A stretch of 64,000 bases of DNA from CAVUXJ01 sp963814975 (GTDB lineage Bacteria; Acidobacteriota; Vicinamibacteria; Vicinamibacterales; CAVVIG01): positions 310,001 through 374,000 of the forward strand of contig CAWFFB010000014.1 in the NCBI GenBank assembly GCA_963814975.1. Reading direction: 5' to 3'. The position numbers were made by a program, and so were the translations under genes. How positions within the stretch are numbered: position 1 is the first letter of the stretch; every line of letters starts with the position of its first letter. Positions 36,202 to 45,656 of the stretch are shown one piece after another. Under the pieces are notes generated by a model. That model was not told where the DNA came from. It did no database searches and saw only the letters and a list, made by a program, of their open reading frames with translations.

Positions 36202-38397
36202 ATGATCCGGTTCGAAGATCTTCTCGAAAAAGTGAGGGCCTACAGCCCCGACGCCGACGTCGAGCTCCTGCGCCGGGCGTATGTATTCTCGGCCTCCGAG
36301 CACCGGGGGCAGGTCCGCCATTCGGGCGAACCCTACCTGATCCACCCCCTTGCTGTGGCCGACTTTCTGGCTGAGATGAAGCTCGACGTCGTGGCGGTGG
36401 CCGCGGGGCTCCTGCACGACGTCGTCGAGGACACGCTCACCACGATCGAACGGATCCACGAGCTGTTCGGCCCCGAAGTGGCCCACGTCGTCGAAGGCGT
36501 GACGAAGATCAGCGCCATCCGCTTCTCGTCGAGCGAGGAGCGGCAGGCGGAGAACTTCCGCAAGATGCTGCTGGCGATGGTGGACGACATCCGCGTCATC
36601 CTGGTGAAGCTTGCCGATCGGCTGCACAACATGCGGACGCTCAGCCATCTGCCGGATGAGCGCCGGATTCCGATCGCCCAGGAAACCCGCGACATCTACG
36701 CCCCGATTGCGAACCGCCTGGGGATGAGCAAGGTCAAGAACGAGCTCGAGGAGCTGTCGTTCCGCTATCTCGAGCCGCAGACCTACGAAGCGCTCCGCGC
36801 GAAGGTCGACGCCAAGCGGCGCAAGAGCGAAGGCCTGATCGAGCAGCTGACGCAGACCATTGCGACCAAGCTGCGCGATGCCCCGGTGCCGGTGGTCGAG
36901 ATCGACGGCCGTATCAAGCGCTTGTGGAGCATCAGTCAGAAATTGAAGCGCCAGAAGATCGAGATCGAGCAGGTCTACGACTTCATCGCGCTCCGCATCA
37001 TCACCCACAGCGTCAAGGACTGCTACGCGGCGTTGGGAATCATTCACCAGACCTGGTCGCCCGTCCCCGGCCGCATCAAGGACTTCATCGCGATGCCGCG
37101 GCCCAACGGTTATCAGTCGCTGCACACGTCGGTCATCAGCGAGCACGGGATGCCGTTCGAGGTGCAGATCCGCACCATCGAGATGCACCGCATGGCGGAG
37201 GAGGGCATCGCCGCGCACTGGAAGTACAAGGAAGGCCGCGTCGGCGATCACCGTGACGATCGGTACTTCCAGTGGATGCGCCAGCTGCTCGAGTACCAGA
37301 AAGAGGTGCGCGATCCGCAGGAGTTCATCCAGAGCCTGAAAGTGGATTTGTATCCGGAGGAGGTGTACACGTTCACGCCCAAGGGGCTGGTCAAGGCGTT
37401 TCCCCGCGGTGCGACGCCGATCGATTTCGCGTACTCGATTCACACCGACGTGGGGCACCAGTGCGCCGGGGCGCGCGTGAACGGCAAGATGGTGCCGCTG
37501 CGGACCAGGCTGAAGAACGGCGACATCGTCGAGATCATCACGGCGGCCGGCCACAAGCCGAGCCGCGACTGGCTGAACTTCGTGGTCAGCTCGCATGCGC
37601 GCTACAAGATCAAGTATCTGATCCGGCTCGAGGAACGTGCGCGGGCGATCGATCTGGGCAGGAAGGTGTTCGAGAAAGAGCTGCGCCGCTACGATCTCAG
37701 CCTCAAGAACCTGCAGGGCACCGAGGTCTTCGCGAAAGCGCTCGCCGAGGCGGGGGCCAAGACGATGGAGGACCTGCTCGCGCTGATCGGATACGGCACG
37801 GTCTCGGCCAGGCAATTCATCGGCAAGCTGGTGCCGGCCGAGCGGCTGCGGGAGAAAGCGCCGGAAGGCGCAGTGACAGCGGCCGTGCGGCGCGTGCTCG
37901 GCGGCGGGGAAGAGAAGATCAAGGTGCGGGGCGGCTTCGATGAACTGCTGGTCGTGCGGGCGCGCTGCTGCAATCCGATCCGGGGGGAGAAGATCGTCGG
38001 CTACATCACGCGCGGGAAAGGGGTCTCGGTCCATTCGGCAACCTGCCCCAACGTCGTCAACTTGATGTACGACCCGGAACGGCGCATCGACGTCGAGTGG
38101 GACAAGGGCGACGCCGTCGCCAACTACACCGTCAAGCTCACGATGGAGGTCGAGGATCGGAAGGGGCTGCTTGCCGCCGTCAGCGCCAAGATCGCCGACA
38201 TCAACACCAACATCAAGAACATGGACGCGCGGACCGGCGGCGACGACCAGCGGGCGCGCATCGACGTCACCGTGGAGATCAGCGACCTCAAGCACCTCGA
38301 GAAGGTGATCAAATCGCTTCGCAGCGTCGATGGTGTCCTCGACGTCGAAAGGGCGGCAGGGTCTGGAGGGACAGGACGAGCCGGAGGGCCGCTATAG
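36202..38397 (+). CDS. rel: Bifunctional (p)ppGpp synthetase/hydrolase Rel
   Basis: A 731-residue RelA/SpoT homologue, intact. The N-terminal HD hydrolase has HRGQVRHSGEPYLIHPLAVA and LLHDVVEDT (about 30-80). The synthetase domain has GRIKDFIAMPRPNGYQSLHTSV, in which RIKD matches the RxKD signature of bifunctional enzymes rather than ExDD of synthetase-only RelA. TGS domain VYTFTPKGLVKAFPRGATPIDFAYSIHTDVG, zinc-finger-like RCCNPIRG and a C-terminal ACT domain follow. It sets the stringent response. The genome also has a DksA-like protein at 40953. Confidence 0.93.
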   Translation: MIRFEDLLEKVRAYSPDADVELLRRAYVFSASEHRGQVRHSGEPYLIHPLAVADFLAEMKLDVVAVAAGLLHDVVEDTLTTIERIHELFGPEVAHVVEGVTKISAIRFSSSEERQAENFRKMLLAMVDDIRVILVKLADRLHNMRTLSHLPDERRIPIAQETRDIYAPIANRLGMSKVKNELEELSFRYLEPQTYEALRAKVDAKRRKSEGLIEQLTQTIATKLRDAPVPVVEIDGRIKRLWSISQKLKRQKIEIEQVYDFIALRIITHSVKDCYAALGIIHQTWSPVPGRIKDFIAMPRPNGYQSLHTSVISEHGMPFEVQIRTIEMHRMAEEGIAAHWKYKEGRVGDHRDDRYFQWMRQLLEYQKEVRDPQEFIQSLKVDLYPEEVYTFTPKGLVKAFPRGATPIDFAYSIHTDVGHQCAGARVNGKMVPLRTRLKNGDIVEIITAAGHKPSRDWLNFVVSSHARYKIKYLIRLEERARAIDLGRKVFEKELRRYDLSLKNLQGTEVFAKALAEAGAKTMEDLLALIGYGTVSARQFIGKLVPAERLREKAPEGAVTAAVRRVLGGGEEKIKVRGGFDELLVVRARCCNPIRGEKIVGYITRGKGVSVHSATCPNVVNLMYDPERRIDVEWDKGDAVANYTVKLTMEVEDRKGLLAAVSAKIADINTNIKNMDARTGGDDQRARIDVTVEISDLKHLEKVIKSLRSVDGVLDVERAAGSGGTGRAGGPL

Positions 38398-38428
38398 AGA
38401 CGTCGCCATTTCCTGTCGCTCCAGCCCC

Positions 38429-38809
38429 TCAGTACATTGCGATCGCGTCGATCTCGATGCGCGCGTCGCGCGGCAACCTCGCGGCTTCTATGGTCGAGCG
38501 CGCCGGATACGGCTCGGTGAAGTACGTGCGGTACACCTCGTTCATGGCCGCGAAGTCGTTCATGTCAGCGAGGAAGACGGTGGTGCGGACGAGATCCTTG
38601 TAGGTCAGGCCGCCGGCGGTCAGCAGCGCCCCGATGTTCTCCAGCACCCGGCGGGTCTGCGCCGCGACGTCGCCGGTCACCATCGTGCCGGTCGCGGGAT
38701 CGATGGGCACCTGGCCGGAAACGAACAGCAACTGCCCGGCGCGAAGCGCCGATGAGTAGGGCCCGATCGCCTTTGGCGCATCGGAACTCGAGATGGCCTG
38801 CTTGGGCAT
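38429..38809 (-). CDS. ridA: RidA family enamine/imine deaminase
   Basis: A 126-residue RidA (YjgF/YER057c/UK114) protein, which hydrolyses reactive 2-aminoacrylate and related imines formed by PLP enzymes. Conserved motifs are AIGPYSSALRAGQLLFVSGQ, TRRVLENIGALLTAGG, TTVFLADMNDFAAMNEVY, and RSTIEAARLPRDARIEIDAIA, in which the first arginine binds the substrate carboxylate. Length normal. The stop is close to and convergent with the rel gene. Confidence 0.92.
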   Translation of the reverse strand: MPKQAISSSDAPKAIGPYSSALRAGQLLFVSGQVPIDPATGTMVTGDVAAQTRRVLENIGALLTAGGLTYKDLVRTTVFLADMNDFAAMNEVYRTYFTEPYPARSTIEAARLPRDARIEIDAIAMY

Positions 38810-38898
38810 GACGTGAACCGCCCAACCGCTAAGCGGCAGAAACGTGCGGGTGGATGTCGGTTGGGAACACTGTGCGCCTTGCGATGATCGTCAAGGTG

Positions 38899-39090
38899 TC
38901 AGGCGGCTTTGACGACCTTCTGGGAACGAAGGCAGCGTGTGCAGACGCGAATCCGCTTGATGCCGCCGTTGATCATCGCCCGCACCTTCTGGAGGTTTGG
39001 CTCGAACCGTCTCGGGCTCACGTTATGGGCGTGGCTTACCTGCCGCCCCACAACCGGACCCTTGCCGCAAATCTCACAGCGCCTCGCCAT
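38899..39090 (-). CDS. rpmB: 50S ribosomal protein L28
   Basis: A 63-residue L28 starting ARRCEICGKGPVVGRQVSHAHN and ending VCTRCLRSQKVVKAA. The C-x2-C pairs (CEIC, CTRC) mark the zinc-binding form. AAGGAG is well placed before the ATG, immediately next to the period-7 array that begins at 39107. Its usual partner gene rpmG is not adjacent. Confidence 0.95.
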   Translation of the reverse strand: MARRCEICGKGPVVGRQVSHAHNVSPRRFEPNLQKVRAMINGGIKRIRVCTRCLRSQKVVKAA

Positions 39091-39106
39091 TACTCCAACT
39101 CCTTAC

Positions 39107-39206
39107 GCTTTCAGCTCTCAGCCGTCAGCTCTCAACTGATGTTCAGCAGCAGCAGCGCCGCCAGCTACCCATCAGGACGTCGATAGCGGTGAGCTGAGAG
39201 CCTCTG
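39107..39206. repeat. Period-7 array with inverted ends upstream of rpmB
   Basis: Heptads TTTCAGC, TCTCAGC, CGTCAGC and TCTCAAC on the left; GGTGAGCTGAGAGCC on the right. GCTCTCAGC and GCTGAGAGC are exact reverse complements across about 70 bases that include a run of AGC triplets. Confidence 0.75.
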
Positions 39207-39234
39207 GTAGGGAAACATCAAGTATATCCATCAC

Positions 39235-39888
39235 CTACGGCACTATCAAGCGCGGCGGATCCGGTGTCGCTGCCTTTTCGTCCTCCCCCGCGCTGCTCCT
39301 TCGGATGGTGCGGCCGAGCAGCTCGAGAAAAGCAAGACGACGGTCGGGGACGAGCGCGCGCACCGTGCCAACCGCTTCCTGAAGGCGTCGCATGACGACG
39401 GCTGCGTCGCGTTCGAACGACGTCCGGCCGTGCTGTTCGGCTTCGTTCAACAGGGGCTTGAGCGCCGCGACGAGCCGTTCGGCGGGCATCGACGCGGGCC
39501 GGTGCTCGTAAATGACGCCACGCGAGGCGGTCTCGAACGTGGCCGCGAGCGCACCCGCCGCTTCCGCCACGTCATCGTCGGTAAGCGGCTGAAACTCCGG
39601 AGCCTGGTAGCGGACCAGAAACGTGAGCGTCATCGCAAAGAGCTGTGACTGCCGCTGGCTGAAGTCGCGAACGAACTGGAGGAGCAGTTCCACATCGAGC
39701 TGCTGCTGGCGGGCGATTGTTGCGGCCGGATGCTCGCGCGCGACCGCGAGATAGCCGCAGTCGCCGGGACACTGAATCTCGGTCAGCCGCTTGGTGCCGC
39801 AACAAACGGCGCAGATCTGGTGCATGAGCGCAGGGCACGCGCGCCGCGCCTTTCGTTGGCCGCACAGAGGACAGATCACGGCTGACAT
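39235..39888 (-). CDS. Conserved protein of unknown function with N-terminal zinc-ribbon-like cysteines
   Basis: A 217-residue protein. The first 60 residues hold cysteines in VICPLCGQRKARRACPALMHQICAVCCGTKR and IQCPGDCGYL, suggesting one or two zinc sites. The rest is helical, rich in aromatic and charged residues (LLLQFVRDFSQRQSQLFAMTLTFLVRYQ), with no catalytic motif that I recognise. The ATG at 39888 starts MSAVICPLCG; the frame is open upstream but overlaps the divergent neighbour. It is divergent from the gene at 39985, with 96 bases between them. Confidence 0.65.
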   Translation of the reverse strand: MSAVICPLCGQRKARRACPALMHQICAVCCGTKRLTEIQCPGDCGYLAVAREHPAATIARQQQLDVELLLQFVRDFSQRQSQLFAMTLTFLVRYQAPEFQPLTDDDVAEAAGALAATFETASRGVIYEHRPASMPAERLVAALKPLLNEAEQHGRTSFERDAAVVMRRLQEAVGTVRALVPDRRLAFLELLGRTIRRSSAGEDEKAATPDPPRLIVP

Positions 39889-39984
39889 GCAGACATATTG
39901 TATATTTCGCCCCGCAAATGTCCAGTACTTCATCGGAACGCCCCTTGCAATCCGCGAAGTGTCTAGCAAAGCCGGGGGCTGTCT

Positions 39985-40563
39985 ATGGACGACACGATGG
40001 TTCGACGCGAGTCGGCGATCGAGTACTTCAAAGAGCTCGTGGATGGCGCGCTGGCCCGTCAGGGCATTGCGGCCGGCGAGCTCACGGCCTTTTACGTGGT
40101 GCAGCTGTTGACAGGGTTCATGCAGCGCCGGATCGCCGACGATGCGGAGCCGCTGGCCGTGAAGCTCGCACGCGCGCTCGACAGCGGTGGCTCCGAGCAG
40201 CGGGCCAGTCTCAAGGAGATCGGCGACGTCTCGCTGTTCATTTCCGGGTTTTTTGCCGACTCCCTGCGGCGCAAGCTTGTTGACGTGGACTACTACGTCA
40301 GTATCGGCGGCTGCGCCTACAACGTGCTGCGGCGGCACGAGACCGACACCTTTTCACCCGTCTTCGCCGAGCTGGCCGACAACTTTGTCAGTTTTGTCGA
40401 CGTGCTGTCAGAAGTGAGCGAGCGGTCAGCCTGTGGGTCGAACATGGACCTGCTGCGCCTGTACGAGCGATGGCTTAAGACGGGCAGCGCGCGCAGCGGC
40501 CGCCTTCTGGTCGAGCGAGGCGTCGTGCCCAACGCTTCGCTGAGAGGAGCCGCGATTCAGTGA
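39985..40563 (+). CDS. Conserved hypothetical helical protein
   Basis: A 192-residue soluble, mostly helical protein without signal or membrane segment. Conserved-looking pieces are ESAIEYFKELVDGALARQG, EIGDVSLFISGFFADSLRRKLVDVDYYVSIGGCAYNVL and FVDVLSEVSE, near its middle. I do not recognise a domain of known function. It is divergent from the zinc-ribbon protein and precedes the DksA-like gene on the same strand after a long gap. Confidence 0.65.
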   Translation: MDDTMVRRESAIEYFKELVDGALARQGIAAGELTAFYVVQLLTGFMQRRIADDAEPLAVKLARALDSGGSEQRASLKEIGDVSLFISGFFADSLRRKLVDVDYYVSIGGCAYNVLRRHETDTFSPVFAELADNFVSFVDVLSEVSERSACGSNMDLLRLYERWLKTGSARSGRLLVERGVVPNASLRGAAIQ

Positions 40564-40952
40564 CCGGGCGTTGCTAATTGGCTACAGCCGACCAATTTCA
40601 GACACGGTTGGCGTCTCCAGGAGTGGACAGAGCTCATCGGTTCGGGATCGAACCGGATTCGTCCCGACGGCGTCTAAACGAGCATCGGTTTGAACAAGCG
40701 GTCGACTCCCCAACGGTGTCGCCGATTAAGTGATTGAAACATTGGCGTTTATCGATAGAACAGGTGATTGCGCTGTCCCTTCCGTGAGACATGGGGCGCG
40801 CAAAGTGTTCAGCTGATGAGGACGGAGTGACTGGTTCGGCGACAGTTGCAATAGGACACTAGTTCAGCTTACTATTGGCAAATTATTTGCATCTGCGCAC
40901 GGCAATCATAAGCGGCGGCACCCGGGACACCGGGCATGGAAGGAGCGGCGAC
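40564..40952 (+). other. Intergenic region before the DksA-like gene
   Basis: The 389 bases contain no reading frame that I can support. GGTTCG-GGAT-CGAACC (around 40640-40656) is a perfect six-base hairpin. The right end holds the promoter listed separately. The left part is moderately AT-richer than the flanking genes. Nothing else recognisable. Confidence 0.5.
40846..40875 (+). promoter_or_regulatory. Probable promoter of the DksA-like gene
   Basis: TTGCAA (40846-40851), an 18-base spacer and TACTAT (40870-40875), about 75 bases before the start at 40953. The -10 is only a fair match. Confidence 0.5.
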
Positions 40953-41408
40953 ATGAAGGCAATTTCTGGAGCGGCGGCGCAAGGGAAGAGCGATTCCCGA
41001 TACAACGAATTGAAACAGATGCTTGCTGATCGTCGGCGCCAGATTCACGCCGAAGTTCAGGGCAAGATGCGCAACGTTCGCGAGGAAGGCACCTGGGGCG
41101 GCAAACAGAACGAGGTGCTGGACGCGGTCGAAAGTTCGGAAGCCGACATCCAGGAGGAAATCGAGTTCGCCCTCATCCAGATGAAATCGGAGACGCTGAA
41201 CAAGGTCAACGATGCGCTTGCGCGTCTGGAGCAGGGCGACTACGGCAACTGCTTCGACTGCGGAGAGGAAATTGCGGAAAAGCGTCTTCGCGCGCTGCCC
41301 TTCGCCGTACGATGCAAGGACTGCGAGGAGGCGCGCGAGGTCGCCCAGCAGCGTGAGCGTCAACTGGCGGCGCGGCGTGGCACGACGTCTCTGTTCCTCG
41401 ACATGTAA
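40953..41408 (+). CDS. DksA/TraR-type zinc-finger transcription factor
   Basis: A 151-residue protein with the DksA layout: an N-terminal coiled coil (LKQMLADRRRQIHAEVQGKMRNV and EIEFALIQMKSETLNKVNDALARLEQGDYG) and a C4 zinc finger (CFDCGEEI about 101-108, and CKDC 17 residues later). DksA inserts its coiled coil into the RNA polymerase secondary channel and acts with ppGpp. The coil tip lacks the DxxDxA motif in a clear form, so it may be a divergent regulator. GGAAGGAG fixes the start at 40953. Confidence 0.85.
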   Translation: MKAISGAAAQGKSDSRYNELKQMLADRRRQIHAEVQGKMRNVREEGTWGGKQNEVLDAVESSEADIQEEIEFALIQMKSETLNKVNDALARLEQGDYGNCFDCGEEIAEKRLRALPFAVRCKDCEEAREVAQQRERQLAARRGTTSLFLDM

Positions 41409-41440
41409 GCTATCCGGCACGCATCGCTTTACGTCATCAA

Positions 41441-41467
41441 GCGGGCTCTGCCGGGGGCGGAGCCCGC
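41441..41467 (+). terminator. Hairpin after the DksA-like gene
   Basis: Stem GCGGGCTC (41441-41448) and GAGCCCGC (41460-41467) with an 11-base G-rich loop, 33 bases after the stop. No U-run, so termination is plausible but not certain. Confidence 0.5.
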
Positions 41468-41553
41468 GTTCCCGCCACCTGCGTCCCGACGATCAATCAC
41501 CCTGGGGCATCCGGCGCACAGCCGGATCGCTGACGCGTAGAAATGGGGTCGCG

Positions 41554-44042
41554 ATGAGCGATCAGATCGAGGATCTGAAGTCGGAAGACGTTTCGGTCGC
41601 GAGACCGGCCGCTGGCGATTCCTTCCGAGCTGCCGATTCTGCCTCTTCGAGATACCGTCCTGTTTCCGAACTCCTTCATGCCGCTCGCTGTGGCCCGCGA
41701 GAGCTCCGTCCGCCTGATCGACGACGCGATCGCGAACGGGAAGCTGATCGCCGCCTTCACGCAGCGCGACGCATCGGTGGAGGATCCGGGTCAGGACGAC
41801 CTTTACCGCGTCGGCACGGCGACGCACATTCACAAGATGTTCAAGCTGCCGGACGGCAGCTTGCGGCTCATCGTGCAGGGGCTCGCACGCCTGACGCTCG
41901 ATTCGGTAGTCACGACCGATCCTTACGTGCGCGCCCGGGTGAGCGCCGCGACTCGAAGACACCAACGACGCCGACCGGCTGGAGATCGATGCGCTGGCGC
42001 GGAATATCAAGACGAACTTCCAGCAGGTCGTGTCGCTCTCGCCGCTGCTCTCTGACGATCTGCAGACGCTGGCGATGAACATCGCGGAGCCGGGGCGGCT
42101 CGCGGATTTCATCGCCTCGAGCCTGTCCACGATCACCACGGCGGTCAAGCAGGAAGTGCTCGAGACCCTCGACATTCGCGCGCGGATGGACAACCTCAAT
42201 CGCATCCTGATCAAGGAGCTCGAAGTGCTCGAGCTCGGCTCGAAGATCCAGTCGCAGGTCCAGTCGGAGGTCGGCAAAAACCAGCGAGAATACTTCCTCC
42301 GCGAACAGATGAAGGCGATTCAGAAGGAGCTGGGCGAGGGCGACGACCAGACGAAGGAGATCGAAGAGCTGGGCGAGAAGATCGAAGCGGCCGGCATGCC
42401 CGAGAGTGTCAAGAAAGAGGCGCGCCGCGAGCTCGACCGGCTCTCCAAGATGCCGGCGGCGGCCGCCGAGTACACGGTTTCACGCACCTATCTGGACTGG
42501 CTCGTCGCATTGCCGTGGGCGAAGCGGACCGACGAGGTCATCGACTTGCCGCACACCAAGAGCGTGCTCGACGCCGACCATTCGGGACTGGAGAAAGCCA
42601 AGGACCGGATTCTCGAGTACCTCGCGGTGCGCAAGCTGAACCCGAGCGTGAAAGGCCCCATCCTGTGCTTCGTCGGCCCTCCCGGCGTGGGGAAGACCTC
42701 GCTGGCGCGGTCGATTGCCGAATCGCTCGGCCGGAAGTTCGTCCGGGTGTCGCTCGGCGGCATGCGCGACGAGGCGGAGATTCGGGGCCATCGCCGGACG
42801 TATATCGGCGCGCTGCCCGGCCAGGTCATTCAAGGCCTGCGCAGGGCAGAGTCGAAGAACCCGGTGTTCATTCTGGACGAGATCGACAAGCTCGGCTCGG
42901 ATTTCCGGGGGGACCCCTCGTCGGCGCTGCTCGAGGTGCTGGATCCGGAACAGAACAATACGTTTCGGGACCACTACCTGGATGTGCCGTTCGATCTGTC
43001 CGAGGTGCTGTTCATCACGACCGCGAACGTCCTCGATCCGATTCCGCCGGCGCTCAGGGACCGGATGGAGGTCCTCGAGCTGGCCGGCTACACCGAGGAG
43101 GAGAAGCTGCAGATCGCCCTCGATCACCTGGTCGAGAAGCAGGTGAAGAACAACGGTCTGACGGCCGACTATATCCGGTTCACCCCTGACGCATTGAGTC
43201 AGGTCATCCGCGGATACACACGCGAGGCAGGTGTCCGGAACCTGGAGCGCGAGATCGGCGCGCTGTGCCGAAAGGCGGCGCGCCGGCGCGCTGAAGGCGA
43301 CGAATCGCCGATCGAGGTCACGCCCGAAACGGTCGTCCTGATGCTCGGTGCGCCCCGATTCCTCGACGAGGAGATGGAAGAGCGCACGAAGGATCCCGGA
43401 GTGGCGATCGGCATGGCGTGGACGCCGGTCGGCGGCGAGGTGCTGTTCATCGAGGCGTCGCGGATGGCGGGGACGGGCTCGTTGACGCTGACGGGCCAGC
43501 TTGGCGATGTGATGAAGGAGTCGGCCCGAGCAGCGCTCTCGTGGATCCGTGCTCACGCGCGCGAGTATGTGATCGATCCGGACTTCTTCAAGAATGCCGA
43601 GATGCACGTGCACGTGCCTTCTGGCGCCATTCCCAAAGATGGGCCGTCGGCCGGGGTGACGATGGCGGTGGCCATGACATCGGAGCTGACCGGCCGCCCC
43701 GTGCGCGCGGACATTGCGATGACCGGCGAGCTCACGCTGTCGGGCCGGGTGCTGCCCGTCGGCGGCATCAAGGAGAAGGTGCTGGCCGCGCGGCGGGCCG
43801 GCATTCGCGAGATCATCCTGCCGAAGCAGAACGCGAAGAACATCAACGAAGATCTGACGCCGGAGCTGCGCAAGGACCTGGTGATCCACCTGATCTCGAC
43901 GATTGACGAGGCCCTGGCCCTCGCCCTACTATCGGTCTCGTCGGATGTGCGTCCGCCGACGCCTGGCGGGAAACGGCAGAAGGACGAGAGCAAGCGTGAC
44001 GTGAAGGCCGGGCGGACGTATGTGCCGCCGGCCCCAGCATGA
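41554..44042 (+). CDS. lon: ATP-dependent protease Lon, frameshifted in the N-terminal domain
   Basis: About 829 residues. N-terminal substrate domain ELPILPLRDTVLFPNSFMPLAV, AAA+ module with Walker A GPPGVGKTSLARSIAESLGR and Walker B FILDEIDK, and the serine-lysine protease domain with PKDGPSAGVTM (catalytic serine) and PVGGIKEKVLAARRAG (catalytic lysine). It degrades misfolded and regulatory proteins. The frame shifts near 41613 (before IPSELPIL) and near 41958 (one extra A before LEDTNDADR). The rest is intact. The unusual N-terminal start DQIEDLKSED precedes the first break. Confidence 0.93.
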
Positions 44043-44045
44043 AGA

Positions 44046-44075
44046 ACGTCTCGAGTCTGAGTCTCAACGATTCAC
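44046..44075. repeat. Short period-7 array
   Basis: Four heptad-like units, AACGTCT, CGAGTCT, GAGTCTC and AACGATT, fill the lon to deacetylase gap. Confidence 0.5.
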
Positions 44076-44081
44076 GGGTCC

Positions 44082-45044
44082 GTGAAAGTCGTCTACTCGC
44101 CGCGTTATGAAATCGACATCGGGCTCCACGTCTTCCCCACCGCCAAATACCGTGCGACTCGCGATGGCCTGATCCAGGCCGGCGTCATCGAGGCCGGCGA
44201 TTTCGTCGAGCCGTTGCCCGCGACCTGGGGCGACCTGGCGTTCGTTCACACATCGGATTACCTCGCGAACCTGCGCGCCGGCACATTGTCCCCCGCAGAC
44301 CTCGCCCAGCTCGAGCTGCCGTGGTCCGCGGAGATGGTGGATGGTTTCCGCGTCATGGTGGGCGGAACCATTCAGGCCTCGAAAATCGCGTGCGGCTTGG
44401 ATGAGGTCGGAATTCACAACGCTGACGTCAGAATTTCCTGTCATATCGGCGGCGGCCTGCACCACGCCTTCCCGAACCACGGCGAAGGGTTCTGCCCGTT
44501 CAACGACGTCGCGGTGGCAATACGTGCGCTCCAGGCGCGCGGCGTCGAGCGAGCCGCGGTCGTCGACCTCGACGTCCATCACGGCAACGGCACGGCCTTC
44601 ATCTTCGAATCCGACGCCCGCGTCTTCACCTTTTCCATGCATCAGCAGCACAACTATCCGATGTGGAAGCCCCGCGGCTCGCTCGACGTCGGGCTCTCCG
44701 ACGGTGCGGACGATGGCGCGTATCTGGCCGCCCTCGAGAATGCGCTGCCAGCCGTGATCGACAGCGCTCCGCAGTGCGTCTTCTACCTGGCCGGCGCCGA
44801 TCCGTATGAAGACGATCAGCTCGGAGGACTGAGCCTTACGCGCGAGGGACTCCGCAGGCGCGACCGGCTGGTGATCGGGACCATTGCCGCCGCCGGCATC
44901 CCTCTCGTCGTGGCGCTCGCGGGCGGGTACGCGAGAAAGCTCGAGGACACCGTCGCCATTCACATGGCGACGATCGAGGAAGCCCTCGCCGCGGCGGACC
45001 GAAGGCGAAGCCACGAAGGCACGGACGCACGAAAAGGCAGATAG
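44082..45044 (+). CDS. Histone-deacetylase-like (class IV/AcuC-APAH type) amidohydrolase
   Basis: A 320-residue member of the arginase-deacetylase fold. Zinc and proton-relay residues are visible in HIGGGLHHAFPNHGEGFCPFNDVAVA (tandem histidines), VVDLDVHHGNGTA (D-x-H zinc ligands) and LAGADPYEDDQLGG (third aspartate). Bacterial members deacetylate polyamines or acetyl-lysine proteins such as acetyl-CoA synthetase; the substrate is unknown here. Start GTG 44082. The last 15 residues (RRRSHEGTDARKGR region) come from a different tandem repeat, so the original C-terminus was probably near LAAAD. Confidence 0.88.
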   Translation: MKVVYSPRYEIDIGLHVFPTAKYRATRDGLIQAGVIEAGDFVEPLPATWGDLAFVHTSDYLANLRAGTLSPADLAQLELPWSAEMVDGFRVMVGGTIQASKIACGLDEVGIHNADVRISCHIGGGLHHAFPNHGEGFCPFNDVAVAIRALQARGVERAAVVDLDVHHGNGTAFIFESDARVFTFSMHQQHNYPMWKPRGSLDVGLSDGADDGAYLAALENALPAVIDSAPQCVFYLAGADPYEDDQLGGLSLTREGLRRRDRLVIGTIAAAGIPLVVALAGGYARKLEDTVAIHMATIEEALAAADRRRSHEGTDARKGR

Positions 45045-45128
45045 GCTGGCGCTACCGCCCGCCTCTTTCCTCAGAGCCTTCGTTTGAGTCCGGTTGCCTT
45101 CGTCTGTTGGTGGCCTCTCTTGTGCTTC
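45003..45128. repeat. Period-8 CACGAAGG-type repeats at the deacetylase 3' end
   Basis: Units AGCCACGA, AGGCACGG, ACGCACGA and AAAGGC (45009-45040) form the end of the deacetylase gene. An inverse-orientation stretch with GCCTTCG, GCCTTCGTC and GTGCTTCG lies at 45077-45128, so the 90-base gap is bordered by inverted copies. Confidence 0.55.
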
Positions 45129-45137
45129 GATCGGCGC

Positions 45138-45641
45138 TCAAATCATCGTCAGCCCATACGCGGTCTTCATGTCGATGATCTCTCCGCGCGCCGCCATCGC
45201 CTGCGCCTCCTTGACCGTAAAGGTCTTCGCCTGGATGTCCTCGTCATCGTCGGGCTTCCGTCGTTGCCCGGGATCGGGAGGCCGGAGCGCCGAGACTCGA
45301 AAGAAGATCAGCTCCTCGTCGCAGAAGCCCGGTGTCGGGAACAGCCCGCGCAGCCGCTCGATGCGCCCGGGGACGAGGCCGATCTCCTCCTCGCACTCCC
45401 GCTCGGCCGCGGCGTCGGCGGTTTCGCCAGGCTCGAGGCTCCCGGCGGGCAGCTCCCACAGATCCCGGCGAATGCTCGCCCGGTACTGACGGATGAGGAT
45501 CACGTGCCCGCTATCCGGCATCGGCAGGAGGACGACCGACGGGGGATGGTGCACGACCTCGATTTCATGTTCGGATCCGTTCGGAAACCGCACGCGCTCG
45601 ACCTCCACGGAAAACTTGCGGCCCTTGTAGACGATCGGCAT
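45138..45641 (-). CDS. NUDIX hydrolase (ADP-ribose pyrophosphatase-like)
   Basis: A 167-residue NUDIX protein. The Nudix box runs from GSLEPGETADAAAERECEEE into IGLV (G-x5-E-x7-REcEEE pattern), preceded by LIRQYRASIRRDLWELPAGSLE, characteristic of ADP-ribose/ADP-sugar pyrophosphatases. Start at 45641 (PIVYKGRKFSVEVERV) with AAGGATCACC upstream; an in-frame extension to 45689 would be encoded by the period-7 array and is rejected. It converges with the deacetylase gene. A macrodomain protein at 9761 acts on related ADP-ribose metabolites. Confidence 0.88.
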   Translation of the reverse strand: MPIVYKGRKFSVEVERVRFPNGSEHEIEVVHHPPSVVLLPMPDSGHVILIRQYRASIRRDLWELPAGSLEPGETADAAAERECEEEIGLVPGRIERLRGLFPTPGFCDEELIFFRVSALRPPDPGQRRKPDDDEDIQAKTFTVKEAQAMAARGEIIDMKTAYGLTMI

Positions 45642-45656
45642 GGGTGATCCTTGAAC

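Noticed and set aside
36175..38295. 706-codon open frame on the minus strand
   Set aside because: Antisense shadow of rel; rel has all expected domains and the antisense product resembles nothing.
41409..41553. Second gene between the DksA-like gene and lon
   Set aside because: Only a hairpin and short open frames without start signals are present.
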